64,000 nucleotides of DNA from Terebella lapidaria (Eukaryota > Annelida > Polychaeta > Terebellida > Terebellidae). Where the stretch lies: contig OX424570.1 of the NCBI GenBank assembly GCA_949152475.1, positions 4,390,181 through 4,454,180 of the forward strand, read 5' to 3'. Made by a program: the position numbers and the translations under genes. Of the stretch, positions 1 through 13,200 are shown piece by piece. The notes below the pieces were generated by a model. That model did no database searches, had not been told where the DNA came from, and saw nothing but the letters and a program-made list of their open reading frames with translations. Each line of letters starts with the position of its first letter. Positions within the stretch are counted from its first letter, which is position 1.

Positions 1-1330
1 CATTTGTATTGTGAGATCGACAGTTCTATAGGCCCTACCCACGGGTGTGATACATAGTAGACCTACCATACCGTGGTATGTAAAATGTGGGTGTCGTGTG
101 CAATTTTTTACACTTTATATGCAATTTAGATGAGTGACTGAAAATGAGTGAATTAGTAATAAAAAGACCGTTCGTCGAGAACAAGTGTGGCCGACAATGG
201 GGTGGCCAAGGTTTTTACCTCAGAGAGTACCTAGGATATCTCACCCAAGAAAATAAGGCAGGACAAATCACGAACTCACCTTTCGTCCACTTATCCGAGT
301 GTACCTTAGCTGTAGATGTGACACACACCACATGGGTAGCCTAGTTTCTGGACGGTAAGCTAACCATGTAGGCTATACATTCGTAGGAACATGTCTGCAG
401 CAACACTACTATAGTCGGATTTTTCTCTCATGAAGTACGATTTTCTGAGATAATTCCAACAGTCATGCAGTGCAACCCTTTTGTAGAATAATATTTTCTA
501 ACAACATGGCAACTGCAGTGAAATTTGAAAAAGATTGATCATTAAAAAGGGCCTTGACCGCTCCTTGTGAATCATGCCTGAAAATGAGTGCATGAGCGTG
601 AGCAGGACCTGGTGATAAATATCGGCGGGGGGTATCAAACAAGTTTCACAACGAAGATATAATACTAGAGTTACGGTACGTCCAAGCAGCAAAATCAAGG
701 ATTTTTTGCTGATTTTCATCCATTGATGTTCATTTCATGAGAAAACCACTTACCAGTACGGTGACCTCTTATTTTTTTCAACATACCGGTATAAATGCTA
801 AATGTTGACCCCAGTTTGTGCAAACATTTTGAAGAATTTTCCATTTCTCATTTTTTTAAATGATATTTTCTTTCAAAATTACTAGCAAAAATATCGAATT
901 TTGGCAAATAATGACCGAAAACACATGAAAGGATAGTCGCAACAGCTCCAAATATTAATTATTACCATGTATCTCTGGTATCATATCTTCAACATCGGGT
1001 AAATTGGTTTGATGTGAAACCCTTTTGAAAAAAAGACCCCTAGAATGTCCTGGATTTACCACTGCGTCTTGTTCTCGCCCTAGGATCTAGAGGGCAATTC
1101 CCATAATATTGAAAATGGGATGACTTTTTTGCTTCTTGCCCAATCATATTAAGATTGACCATTGCCATGGTAATATTAATACATATTATTTGATAAATTT
1201 GACCTTTGCCATTGTAATATTGATGAATAATAGGCCTATTCCACAAATTTCAAATCTTTCATCGCATTATTATTGAAATTATCGCGGAAAATCGCACTCC
1301 ATAAGAGAAAAATCAGACTATAGCTGCACG
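1..1330. other. Unassigned non-coding DNA
   Basis: Short reading frames only, with no recognisable domain. AT-rich sequence with no repeat structure that I could resolve. Confidence 0.5.
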
Positions 1331-2246
1331 GTAGATCTAGATGACGTGCTCAAAACGCCTTCAAGGCGTCTTCAAAAGTTTTCATATTCAGGAAAACTAG
1401 ATCTAGCATTATGCCAGGGTTTGTCAACACATCATTAATGTATTGCAAAAGCACAAAACAACTGACTGTAACTAGATCTATAAACGTCAATTTATCGAGA
1501 GCAATTCGGTATAGATCTAGGCTAAATGCAGAATGCACCCTGGAAACACGTACCGAAAATGACATGCACTTGAATCAACAATTCAGCTGAAAATAATCTG
1601 ATCCAACTGCACATTTGATGTTCCAATAAATCTATGATATCTCTGAAATAATCTTAAATAAGATTTTTGTCAATCGAAATATTATTACCTTGGATGAGAC
1701 ACGATTTGTTTCTAATGTGTTTTGCCTTCCTCGTGGCGTCGTGCAGACGATGTCGTTTGTCAGTTCTTGTGCGCATGCGTCATCTCGTGCACGTGCGCCA
1801 CCTTCTTTTATGGAGGATCCATTGAAGACGTATTGAAGACGTCTTCAAGACCTAATTAGGCCTAACTAATATTTGAATTTTCACACACAATTTATTGAAA
1901 TGAACGAATTCTTATTAGACATGTTGTGGTCATTAGACCTATGAGAATAAATACTTTGTGTATTTACAGATACTTAAATACGGATCACTTCTTTCATTAA
2001 AAATTTCAGCTCTGGTCTTCTCGTGGTTTGTTGATGGTCTTCAAGCTGCATTAGGCACGAGACGTTTTGAAGACGTCAGTAAAAAACATTCATCTTTGAC
2101 TTCGTGTGATCACAATCTTAGGAACTGTTGAAGACGACCACAAGACGTGTTCAAGTGTTCAATCCAGCTGCGGACGTCCTGAGGACTGGTCTTTGTGCCC
2201 ACTGGGAACATCTTTTATTTTGAAATAAAATATCTATCTATCTATC
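1331..2246. repeat. Region with repeated GAAGACG/AGATCTAG motifs and a TATC tail
   Basis: GAAGACG-type motifs recur in both orientations between 1350 and 2150, including the palindrome TTGAAGACGTCTTCAA near 1833. AGATCTAG or a near match occurs at about 1332, 1396, 1472 and 1513. It ends with a short TATC microsatellite at 2228-2246. Possibly an old transposon; the family is not known. Confidence 0.35.
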
Positions 2247-2601
2247 CCCGTGAAACCCCGTCTTACACAAATTAAGGACCTTTATAGGAATAACTGTGAT
2301 GTTCTGTGTACTTTATTATGTGTTATAATATTTTCTCGTGCCGATATACATTAAAATTCCAGTGATGAACATCAGTATTAAAGTGTGCTCTCCCTCCTGT
2401 GTATTTTGTTGTTATTTCAATCACGAAATTTCATTAATTATTTACTATGTGTTATTTCACTTAATTTGTTCATGTACGGTATCTTGGTACTTTTCCATGG
2501 CAAAGTATGTGCAGATCACAACCTGTTTTTGTTTTGCTCATTCAATAAGAAAATGTGAGGCGAAAAGGAATGACGCACAATAGTCGGGGACACCCGAAAA
2601 C

Positions 2602-2678
2602 GAGTTTCAAGTTCCAAGTTCCGAGTTTCAAGTTCCGAGTTCCAAGTTCCAAGTTCCGAGTTCCAAGTTCCAAGTTCC
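2602..2678. repeat. 7-bp tandem repeat RAGTTYC, about 11 units
   Basis: Eleven consecutive 7-mers alternate GAGTTTC, AAGTTCC and GAGTTCC. The repeat keeps a minus-strand frame open, which gives a spurious repetitive reading frame. Confidence 0.9.
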
Positions 2679-3122
2679 GCATTTAAAGTCCCAAGAAAGT
2701 GCAATTATCGTTTTTTAATTTCTGCATCGGGTCTCTCCAACTCATTAAATCACTTTCTTGTGCCACCTTTCAATATCACAAAGTCGAAAATTAACCTTCC
2801 AAGCTAATGCCTGGTACGCGCGGACCTCGGAGTGCCACGCGGGTATGATTTGAAATTTCGGATAGTTTGCGGATCGACTTGGGTGTGTTTTTCGTTCAAT
2901 TCTATTTAGTTCAAATGTATTTTTATATTATTTCTATATTTTACATTCACAAAATTAAATACAAATGATGGGAAAATTGAAAACAAAGGTGAATGAAAAT
3001 AATACTTATTGCATTATGACAGAATAAATTCGGATCTTGTCAATTTCTTTCATTAAATAATTGTTCAGGCATCACCAACGAACTATGCTGTGGATGACTG
3101 AACAAGTATTTAATAGAAGAAC

Positions 3123-3609
3123 ACTGAAAAAATAACCTCGTCAAAAATTTGTCAAATTGACAAGTTTTCGATTGTCAATTTGACTGTGCGAAAACGAAGC
3201 ACCTTAGCCTTGTCAGCGACCAAATTTGACGACCGTCAAATCCTCGTCATCGATACATGCGAATTTGAAATAGTTGCTATTAGGGCAATATCGAAATATG
3301 AATTTCTATGAAGGATGGGCCAGTGAACTCAGAGTCCAGAGTTACTCTGCCCCAAGTCAAAACTGCGTCTAATGCACTTGACGACGTATCAAGTAGTTGT
3401 GCTGTGATCAAGTAGTCTGTTTTCATATGCATGATGTCGAACATAAAAATGGTGTCAGTAAGGGGCACTGCATGACGACATAAAAGTTGCCAATGTGACG
3501 ATTTTCTTGACAAGGCCGACTTTATCCTTGTCAGACACTTGATGATTGGGAAGACAACCCAGAAACTTGTCATAATGACGAGTTCATGACAAGTTGATTT
3601 TTTCAGTGA
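3123..3609. mobile_element. TIR element, about 487 bp, ends CACTGAAAAAAT
   Basis: The left end CACTGAAAAAATAACCTCGTC and the reverse complement of the right end (CACTGAAAAAATCAACTTGTC) agree at most positions. Internal TTGTCA/TGACAAG motifs recur many times in both orientations. The flanks share only AA, so the superfamily is open. No transposase. Confidence 0.6.
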
Positions 3610-3748
3610 AGTTGATATTTATAATTTATTCGAACGTGTAACATATAGTGGTGCTGCGCTTTCAAACTGGCGCCATATGATCCCTCGTCTCTGCAACTTT
3701 TAGACTCAATGTTCAAAGAACTCCTGAAAAAGCGTGGCATGTGTAGAA

Positions 3749-4075
3749 ATACCGTAAAACTTCTATTAAATAGACGCCGGGTTCCTAATAGACGCCGGGG
3801 GTTCAGGTATACTGAAATCAATAGACGCCGCGTTCTGATAGAGTACGCCGGGTCTATACGTAGATCTACATTGTGTAACATAGCAACGTATGGATATTAA
3901 AATCAACAACGTCAACGCGTCCCAGTCGGGAATTTACCATAATTATCATGACTAGCTTTTCAGCAACGGTTTCATCGAGACTTAATCCCCGAGCCTAATA
4001 CTCGCGATTGAAGGCCTCTCGCGAAATTCAAGAAAATAAAGCTCTCGCGAAAATAAGTGTAATTACAGTAATGTA
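3749..4075. mobile_element. Pogo/Tigger-like MITE fragments
   Basis: CCGTAAAACTTCTATTAAAT followed by repeated AATAGACGCCG motifs (3750-3860), and a second piece with CTCGCGAAAATAAGTG then ATTACAGTA (to about 4075), resemble ends of pogo-like elements. No matching opposite ends were found. Confidence 0.35.
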
Positions 4076-4517
4076 ATTCCGCACTACTGTAGATTTGTAG
4101 CTATGTTATATCTCGCACTATGTAAAAATGTGAAGTTTTGTTTCACGTGTTTCTATCGCATGTGTTTGTTTGTCTTTTTATTGTCCTCTTATAGTACCAT
4201 TAAAGAAGCAAGTATATTTTCGTGTCATGACATAGCATTTATAATGTGTTCAGACTACCAAATAACTGATAAATTTTGTTTCAAAGCTAGTATCTATTTT
4301 GCAATAAATGTGAGTTCAGAGAAATCAATACTCTATAACAATGGTTGATAACTTCGAACAATACCTCATTAATATTGACCAAGACTAGGGGGAAGATGGT
4401 CTTTATGTATAAAAACTCTACAATTGGGTTACCAATAATGATAACTTACATGACGTTGAAATCGGCAATAGATTCACTGCACTACATTCAAATGCTTGCA
4501 GTCTACCTATGATCGTG
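4076..4517. other. Unassigned non-coding DNA
   Basis: AT-rich; a short reading frame at 4103-4348 shows no recognisable domain. Confidence 0.4.
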
Positions 4518-5011
4518 TCATCACCATACATTTTTGACATTTAAGCATTGGAGGCGAAGCGCCCAACTATCTACATGTCTATGTGCTGACTTGTTTTATG
4601 GAGGTTTCATGCCAACCTATCGACGCCAGTTTTGGCATGTAAACGTTTAGGCACCTACTTCAAAGAAGACATAAAATCTATCGGATTGATAGCAAACTTT
4701 GAATATTTCACATATATATAAAGCATGAATCGATGTGTTAGGTTGGAGAAAATTACGACAAATGCTCAGGTCCTCTGAAAAACGTCCAACATGGCGGAGA
4801 CGATGGAAATTGACGTTCCAAGAATGGGACACATGGTTCTTTATAATGGGACACATTTCTCCAAATATCTCAAATAATATTGAGATTAGAGATTATCAAT
4901 CAATTGTGGACATATAGGAAATGATATATGCAGAATATTCTCGCGACCTTGAATTTGACCCTTGGCCTAATTTTCAAGGTCACAGGACAAAATGGCTAAT
5001 ATCTTGGATAA

Positions 5012-8000
5012 TATCAAAATCGTTTATGGAATGTTTATACGTGCGCTATTACATGGCTGCAAAGAGAACAATGCTCTCAATAAACATCTGGAATTGTTAT
5101 CGTTCTGCGAAGCTTTTGAAATTTGGGATTTGCACTGTTCCTCAATTAGGCTTTCAGGATCACTTAGGGAGTACTCATTTCCCACTGGATCCCAGATTGA
5201 CCAGGATATCAGGATGTACATGAACCATAACACTATGAGTATTCAAGCATGACATTGGCATATTCTATGAAGGCACTGCTCGAACTTGGCCAGTATATTC
5301 TAATCCAATACCTACTGCTGCATGGGGAACTATAGTAGGCTCAAATATCAATGCTTGCCACCCAACCAAGCGTGGTGCCAAAGCTGGCAAAAAATGAGTA
5401 AGGAATATTCCCACAATAAACACAGGAATATATAGGTCGACATCTTACATGAATAAACGTAAACAATCAACACAGGTGTTTGTGTGGACAATTTGATTTA
5501 TATCAACACAGAAGCAGCCTCCAATGAGACGACATTAAAGTGTGTACTTTTGAATACCCGTTCAGTGTGTAACAAAGCTCTGGCTGTCTCTGAACATATA
5601 GTAGATCAGGAGTGTGACTTTGCTCTTCTAACAATACTTGGCTAAAACCATCGGATACTGCCATAATTAAGGACCTATGTCCTCCTGGCTACAGCTTCAT
5701 ATCTGGACCAAGAAAACGTCCAGATGGCGTGGTGATGGCACAGGCATACTGCATCGATCCTCTTTCGAACTCAAAAAGCTAAAACACGCGGTTCCAATCT
5801 CATCATTTGCGGCACAAGTCTACAGGCCGTCAAAGCCATCACCTTTGACATTCAGTGTGATATATTATAGACCACCAAAACGGATAACTGCAAACGGCGA
5901 TGTGTTCTTATCAGAATTCGATTACTTATTGTGTGAACTTACCTGTCATTCAGGAAAACTCGTCATATGCGGAGACTACAATATCTATATAGATCAAGCA
6001 AAGTCACCAGCTGATATACAGTTCATCAACATTCAGGATAGCTATAGTGTCAATCAAAACGTACTAGGGAGCACTCACTTAGGGGGACATACCTTAGATC
6101 GGATTATTATTGAAACTGACGATTCTTTGCTTTGTTCAGCACCAACCATCCTGGATGCAGTCATTTCTGGTCACAATACTGTGGTGTTTGACATATCGGG
6201 AAAAACATCACACATAGAAAGAACCAAGTCATCAGTTCGAGACTTCCGAAAACTGTGAGGAATTGGAAGCATGCTTCGCTGACATTGTTACAGAAAGTTG
6301 TAGCGTTGATGACTTGTTCCACTCTTATGACACGGCCATCATTGGAACACTAGATAAACATACATCTAAGGTCACACCCATGCGAAAAGCGAGGCCACCG
6401 CACCCGTGGGACGATGATGAGCTAAAGAGTCTGAGACTGGAAAGACAGGCATGTGAGTGGTGCTGGAGGAAATCCAAGCTGACTGTCCACCGCCATATCT
6501 ATGAACAGGCACGCCATAAGGCAATGACTACATCACCAAGGCAAAAATAGCTCACTACAATGCAGAATTCTCCAAAAAGATCAAGCTGGAAATCACCAGG
6601 CACTTCTAAAACCCTTCTCAAGGATGAATCTCCATCACTACCTGATACCAACAATCCTGCAGAAACATGCAACCAAGTTGCAATATTCCTCACAGAAAAA
6701 AACAGCAAGATTATCAGGTCAATCTAGCACAGCAAACCACTCACCACTCCAGTCCATGAGAACACCATAACCAATCTCCAATTGATGGAAAACATTTCCC
6801 TCATCACTCCAGAAGGTTTAAGAAAAGTCATCTGGCTTCACCTCCTAAATCTTGTCTCCTGAACACAATTCCAATATGGCCTTTGAAGAAGATAATAGAC
6901 GTACACTTATCTGTCCTAACAGCAATAATAAACAAGTATCTTTCCAGTGGTGTTGTTCTGGCATCCACAAAAAAGCTGTCCTCACTCCACTCTTGAAGAA
7001 ACCCACGCTGAATCCAGCAGTTCTCAAGAATTTCAGGCCAGTATCGAATCTGTCATTCCTAGGCAAGATCACCGAGCGAGTAGTTCTGCAAAGACTTACT
7101 GCTCATCTATCAAACAATGACCTAATTGAATGCCACCAATCTGCTTATAAGAAGCACCACTCAACGGAGACAGCACTTGCCAAGGTGCAGAACGATATAG
7201 CCTGCTGTCTTGCTGACAACAAAGCTGTCATCCTGGTGTTACTGGACTTGAGTGCAGCATTCGATACCATCTATTATCATCGACTGATTTCAATGTTGCA
7301 ATCTTCCCTGGTCATCTCTGGACTGGCCCTTGAATGGTTCAGATCTTACATCACAGGCCGCTCACAGCAAGTTGGATTGGATGGGGCATTATCAGCGTTA
7401 CATGCACTCAGTACCACAAGGGACCTGTACTGGGACATGTTCTCTTCTCCCTGTACACTCGTCCACTTCAGGATATCATCCACAAACATCAAATCCAGTA
7501 TCACAGATACGCTGACGGTATACAGCTGTACACTCCCTATGATCCAGCCGAGCAATGTGATATCGATTCAGCTGTGAACAACATCCAGGGATGCATTGAT
7601 GACATCAAAGCGTGGATGAGTACTAACGACCTGCAACTTAACCAGGAAAAAACAGAACTCTTTAATGTGATGTCCACCCACCAACTCCGTGTTTTTGGTG
7701 CTCAATCAATCAGTATTGACTCCATTGCCATCCACCCAACCTCATGTGTTCGGAATTTAGTAGTACAATTTGATCAGCATCTCTCCATGTCCAATTATTA
7801 AATCCTGCAATCATCATGTCCACAATATTGGAAAGGTCCGCAAGTACCTTACAAATAATGCCTGCAAAACTGCCGTCCAAAGCTCTGTTATCTCGCGCTT
7901 GGACTATTGCAGCCTCTTATTAGGAGACATTACTCAAGCTCACCTCAACCGCTTGCAGATCGTCCAGAATAAAGCAGCACGTATTATCGCAGGCTCACCA

Positions 8001-8360
8001 CACAGAGATCAGATCACCCCAGTGTTACCTGGTCTCCACTCCACTGGCTCCCATGCTACCTCCGGGTATAATTTCGTATCATGACCCACGTATACAATTG
8101 TTTCCATCAGCTTGCACCATCTTACCTATGGCTTCTCTACAAGTGTACACACCGGCTAGGGCACCCACTTCGCTCAGCACTGGATGACACCAGCCTCGTT
8201 CACACTCGATCCAGACGGAAGGTGGGCAACTCATTTATTTGAACAGCACTTTGTGGAAAACGCATAGATCCAGGTGTCTGCCAGGGATATGCGCTATACA
8301 AGAACCGATATCATCCCCCTCATCACCCCCCTCCCCATCTTCATCATCATCAACATCATC
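5012..8360 (+). mobile_element. CR1/L2-like LINE, copy 1, broken
   Basis: Non-LTR retrotransposon of the Jockey/CR1/L2 group. An AP-endonuclease-like region lies at about 5548-6258 (LLNTRSV, CGDYNIYID, LGGHTLD, SGHNTVVFDI). Reverse transcriptase is at about 6960-7570 (NFRPVSNLSFLGKITERV, CHQSAYKKHHSTETAL, LLDLSAAFDTI), continuing in another frame to about 8084. Stops and frameshifts separate the parts, so it is inactive. It ends in a TCATCA-rich tail. It sits inside a ~130-bp repeat that resumes at its 3' side. Confidence 0.88.
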
Positions 8361-8790
8361 GTTTCGTTTGTTATCGACTTTACAGCTTAGGAATCAATTG
8401 TGAACATATAGGAAATGATATATGCTGAATATTGTTGTGACCTTGAAATTGACCCTTGATCTAAATTTCAAGGTCACAGGACAAAATATCTCGCTTATTT
8501 TCGACTTTGCAGCTTAGGAATCAATTGTGACGATTTAGGAAAGGATATATATGCTGAATATTGTCATACCTTGAATTTGACATTTAACCTTATTTTCAAG
8601 GTCACAGGACAAAATGGCTAATATCTTTCTTAATATCGACTTTACAGCTTAAAAATCAATTATGAACATATAGGAAATGGTATATATGCAGATCATTGTC
8701 GAGAGCTTGAATTTGACCTTTGACCTCATTTTCAAGGTCACAGGACAAGATGGCTAATATCTCGCTTCTTATCAACTTGTAGTTTCCTAG
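8361..8790 (+). repeat. ~130-bp repeat array in composite copy 1 (three units)
   Basis: Units share TCGACTTTACAGCTTAGGAA, then CATATAGGAAATGATATATG, TGACCTTGAA and TTCAAGGTCACAGGACAA. Unit starts at about 8374, 8501 and 8636. The third unit holds a perfect DR1 motif at 714-726 of the eighth kb (8714-8726). Related single units lie at about 4890-5010 and 10110-10235. Confidence 0.85.
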
Positions 8791-8796
8791 ATACTG

Positions 8797-9741
8797 GAAA
8801 CTACAGACCTGTCAGTGTTTTAACAACAATTTCAGAGATATTAGAAAAAGCAGTTCATGTTCAAGTTGAAAGCTATTATAAACAAAACAGTATCATTTAC
8901 CCTTTACAGTCTGGTTTCAGGGGTAACCACTCCACTGATACCTACCTGTCATATCTTCTCGATCACATTCGTGACGAAATAAGTCCTGGGAAACATGTAG
9001 GCATGGCACTTGTAGATGTGCAAAAGACTTTTGACTGTGCAAGCCATGAAATGCTCTGCGAAAACATGCGTTGTTATGTATGCTGACGATACTATCCTGC
9101 TCGTGAGAGACAAAGATCTCAACTTAATATCTGTTCGGCTTAGCAAAGAGTTGTCTCAATGTTTCATGTGGTTGACTAATAACCTCCTATCCATGTAAAT
9201 AGGCAAAACTGAAGCAATAGTATTTTCATCTAAACGCAAACATCACCTCACAAAAAACTTCACCATATCTTGTAACGGTCAAACTATTCATGTGTTTCAG
9301 TTGTTAATGATACTATCCGTAAATGCACATATAGAATAAAGTTCCTATACAGACACAGCGAAGTTCTCACTCAAAACTCACGTAAATTAATTGTGTCTTC
9401 ATTCATAGAGAGTCGTTTCGATTACGCTGTATCAGCATGGTATGCATAACTAGCAAACAAAGTAAACGCCGACTTCAGGTGGTTCAAAACAAAATGATCC
9501 GTTTTTTTTCTTAAACTGGGACCACGCTCACAAATTGACCAAACCGAGTAAAATGAAGTCGATGCCTTGAACACCTCTGATCGTGCCGAACAACTCATTC
9601 TTAACAATGTTTTCAATATCTATCCTAATACTGCTCCTCCATACCTATCTCAAGATTTCAAAACTGTTCGCTCACAACACCAGTGCCCAACTCGCTTGTC
9701 AGATCAAGGTTTTGTTGTACCTAAAGCACAGGGCAAAAACC
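8797..9741 (+). mobile_element. Second LINE, reverse transcriptase fragment
   Basis: Frames read NYRPVSVLTTISEILEK, LQSGFRGNHSTDTYLSYLL, an AFD-like region (VDVQKTFDCASHEML), then YADDTILLVRDKDLN. The part between the latter two is deleted. The C-terminal piece is at about 9450-9740 (LQVVQNKM, LSDQGFVVPKAQG). Several stops; inactive. A different family from the first LINE. Confidence 0.8.
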
Positions 9742-10235
9742 GACATCACCATACAATTTTGACATTTGAGCATTGGAGGCGAAGCCCCCAACTATCTACA
9801 TGTCTATGTGCTGACTTTCTTATGGAGGTTTCATGCCAACCTATCGACGCCAGTTTTGGCATGTAAACGTTTAGGCACCTACTTCAAAGAAGACATAAAA
9901 TCTATCGGATTGAGAGCGAACTTTGAATATTTCACATATATATAAAGCATGAATCGATGTGTTAGGATGGAGAAAATTACGACAAATGCTCAGGTCCTCT
10001 GAAAAACGTCCAACATGGCGGAGACGTTGGAAATTGACGTTCCAAGAATGGGACACATGGTTCTTTATAATGGGACACATTTCTCCAAATATCTCAAATA
10101 ATATTGAGATTAGAGATTATCAATCAATTGTGGACATATAGGAAATGATATATGCAGAATATTCTCGCGACCTTGAATTTGACCCTTGGCCTAATTTTCA
10201 AGGTCACAGGACAAAATGGCTAATATCTTGGATAA

Positions 10236-13200
10236 TATCAAAATCGTTTGTGGAATGTTTATACGTGCGCTATTACATGGCTGCAAAGAGAACAATGCTC
10301 TCAATAAACATCTGGAATTGTTATCGTTCTGCGAAGCTTTTGAAATTTGGGATTTGCACTGTTCCTCAATTAGGCTTTCAGGATCACTTAGGGAGTACTC
10401 ATTTCCCACTGGATCCCAGATTGACCAGGATATCAGAATGTACATGAACCATAACACTATGAATATTCAAGCATGACATTGGCATATTCTATGAAGGCAC
10501 TGCTCGAACTTGGCCAGTATATTCTAATCCAATACCAACTGCTGCATGGGGAACTATAGTAGGCTCAAATATCAATGCTTGCCACCCAACCAAGCGTGGT
10601 GCCAAAGCTGGCAAAAAAATGAGTAAGGAATATTCCCACAATAAACACAGGAATATATAGGTCGACATCTTACATGAATAAACGTAAACAATCAACACAG
10701 GTGTTTGTGTGGACAATTTGATTTATATCAACACAGAAGCAGCCTCCAATGAGACGACATTAAAGTGTGTACTTTTGAATACCCGTTCAGTGTGTAACAA
10801 AGCTCTGGCCGTCTCTGAACATATAGTAGATCAGGAGTGTGACTTTGCTCTTCTAACAATACTTGGCTAAAACCATCGGATACTGCCATAATTAAGGACC
10901 TATGTCCTCCTGGCTACAGGTCCATATCTGGACCAAGAAAACGTCCAGATGGCGTGGTGATGGCACAGGCATACTGCATCGATCCTCTTTCGAACTCAAA
11001 AAGCTAAAACACGCGGTTCCAATCTCATCATTTGCGGCACAAGTCTACAGGCCGTTAAAGCCATCACCTTTGACATTCAGTGTGATATATTATAGACCAC
11101 CAAAACGGATAACTGCAAACGGCGATGTGTTCTTGTCAGAATTCGATTACTTATTGTGTGAACTTACCTGTCATTCAGGAAAAATCGTCATATGCGGAGA
11201 CTACAATATCTATATAGATCAAGCAAAGTCACCAGCTGATATACAGTTCATCAACATTCAGGATAGCTATAGTGTCAATCAAAACGTACTAGGGAGCACT
11301 CACTTAGGGGGACATACCTTAGATCTGATTATTATTGAAACTGGCGGTTCTTTGCTTTGTTCAGCACCAACCATCCTGCATGGATGCAGTCATTTCTGAT
11401 CACAATACTGTGGTGTTTGACATATCGGGAAAATATCACACATAGAAAGAACCAAGTCATCAGTTCGAGACTTCCGAAAACTGGATGCAGACAAATTCAG
11501 TGAGGATTTGGAAGCATGCTTCGCTGACATTGTTACAGAAAGTTGTAGCGTTGATGACTTGTTCCACTCTTATGACACGGCCATCATTGAAACACTAGAT
11601 AAACATACATCTAAGGTCACACCCATGCGAAAAGCGAGGCCACCGCACCCGTGGGACGATGATGAGCTAAAGAGTCTGAGACTGGAAAGACAGGCATGTG
11701 AGTGGTGCTGGAGGAAATCCAAGCTGACTGTCCACCGCCATATCTATGAACAGGCACGCCATGAGGTCAATGACTACATCACCAAGGCAAAAATACATAA
11801 TTCTCCAACAAAGATCAGGCGGGGAATCACCAGGCACTTGAAATCCTTCTCAAGGATGAATCTCCATCACTACCTGATAAAAACAATCCTGCAGAAACAT
11901 GCAACCAAGTTGCAATATTCTTCACAGAAAAAAACAGCAAGATTATCAGGTCAATCTAGCACAGCAACCCACTCACCACTCCAGTCCATGAGAACACCAT
12001 AACCAATCTCCAAGTGATGGAGAACATTTCCCTCATCACTCCAGAAGGTTTAAGGAAAGTCATCTTGGCTTCACCTCCTAAATCTTGTCTCCTGGACACA
12101 ATTCCAATATGGCTCTTGAAGAAGAAAATAGACGTACACTTATCTGTCCTAACAGCAATAATAAACAAGTATCTTTCCAGTGGTGTTGTTCTGGCATCCA
12201 CCAAAAAAGCTGTCCTCACTCCACTCTTGAAGAAACCCACGCTGAATCCAGCACTTTCAGGCCAGTATCGAATCTGTCATTCCTAGGCAAGATCACCGAG
12301 CGAGTAGTTCTGCAAAGACTTACTGCTCATCTATCAAACAATGACCTAATTGAATGCCACCAATCTGCTTATAAGAAACACCACTCAACGGAGACAGCAC
12401 TTGCCAAGGTGCAGAACGACATAGGCTGCCATCTTGTTGACAACAAAGCTGTCATCCTGGTGTTACTGGACTTGAGTGCAGCATTCGATACCATTAACTA
12501 TCATCTACTGATTGCAATGTTGCAATCTTCCCTGGGCATCTCTGGACTGGCCCTTGAATGGTTCAGATCTTACATCACAGGCCGCTCACAGCAAGTTGGA
12601 TTGAATGGGGCATTACCAGCGTTACATGCACTCAGCTCTAGAGTACCACAAGGGACCTATACTGGGACATGTTCTCTTCTCCCTGTACACTCCTCCACTT
12701 CAGGATATCATCCACTCAGTAGCCTTTTGGCTTGTGATTAGGTACTTATGTACTTGTCATATATCTATTCCATGGGGTTTGTTTCGGATTTCTAAATTAT
12801 TTTCATAGGTTGTTGGGCAGTTGTATGCTAATTCCATCAGGTGTACAGTAGAAACAACTACATCTAACACACTGTCTGCCCCTGATGACGCCAGTGTGTC
12901 TTTGATAAACTATGTGGTCGGGCTTTGTTTCTTTTGCAACATGTTGTATTTTACGTTTGTCATTGGAATCATAAAAATTTGGCTGTATTGGTGGTAACAG
13001 ATTGATATTTACATCCACAGACATCAAATCCAGTATCCCAGATATACTGACGATATACAGCTGTACACTCCCTATGATCCAGCCGATCAATGTGATCTCG
13101 AATCAGCTGTGAACAACATTCAGCTATGCATTGATGACATTAACCAGGAAAAAACAGAACTCTCTAATGTGATGTTCACCCACCAACTCCGTGTTTTTGG

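Larger units (their letters stand above)
4518..9741 (+). repeat. Composite repeat unit, copy 1 (5.2 kb tandem duplication)
   Basis: From 4518 the sequence matches that from 9742 at a constant offset of 5224 through at least the endonuclease region of the LINE, with only scattered differences. The unit consists of a leader, one ~130-bp repeat, a CR1/L2-like LINE, three more ~130-bp repeats and a second LINE fragment. Copy 2 starts where copy 1's second LINE breaks off. Confidence 0.85.

Noticed and set aside
4735..5233. Frames of 60-100 residues repeated at 9959-10476
   Set aside because: The similarity comes from the segmental duplication. No domain, and overlapping frames on both strands are equally open.
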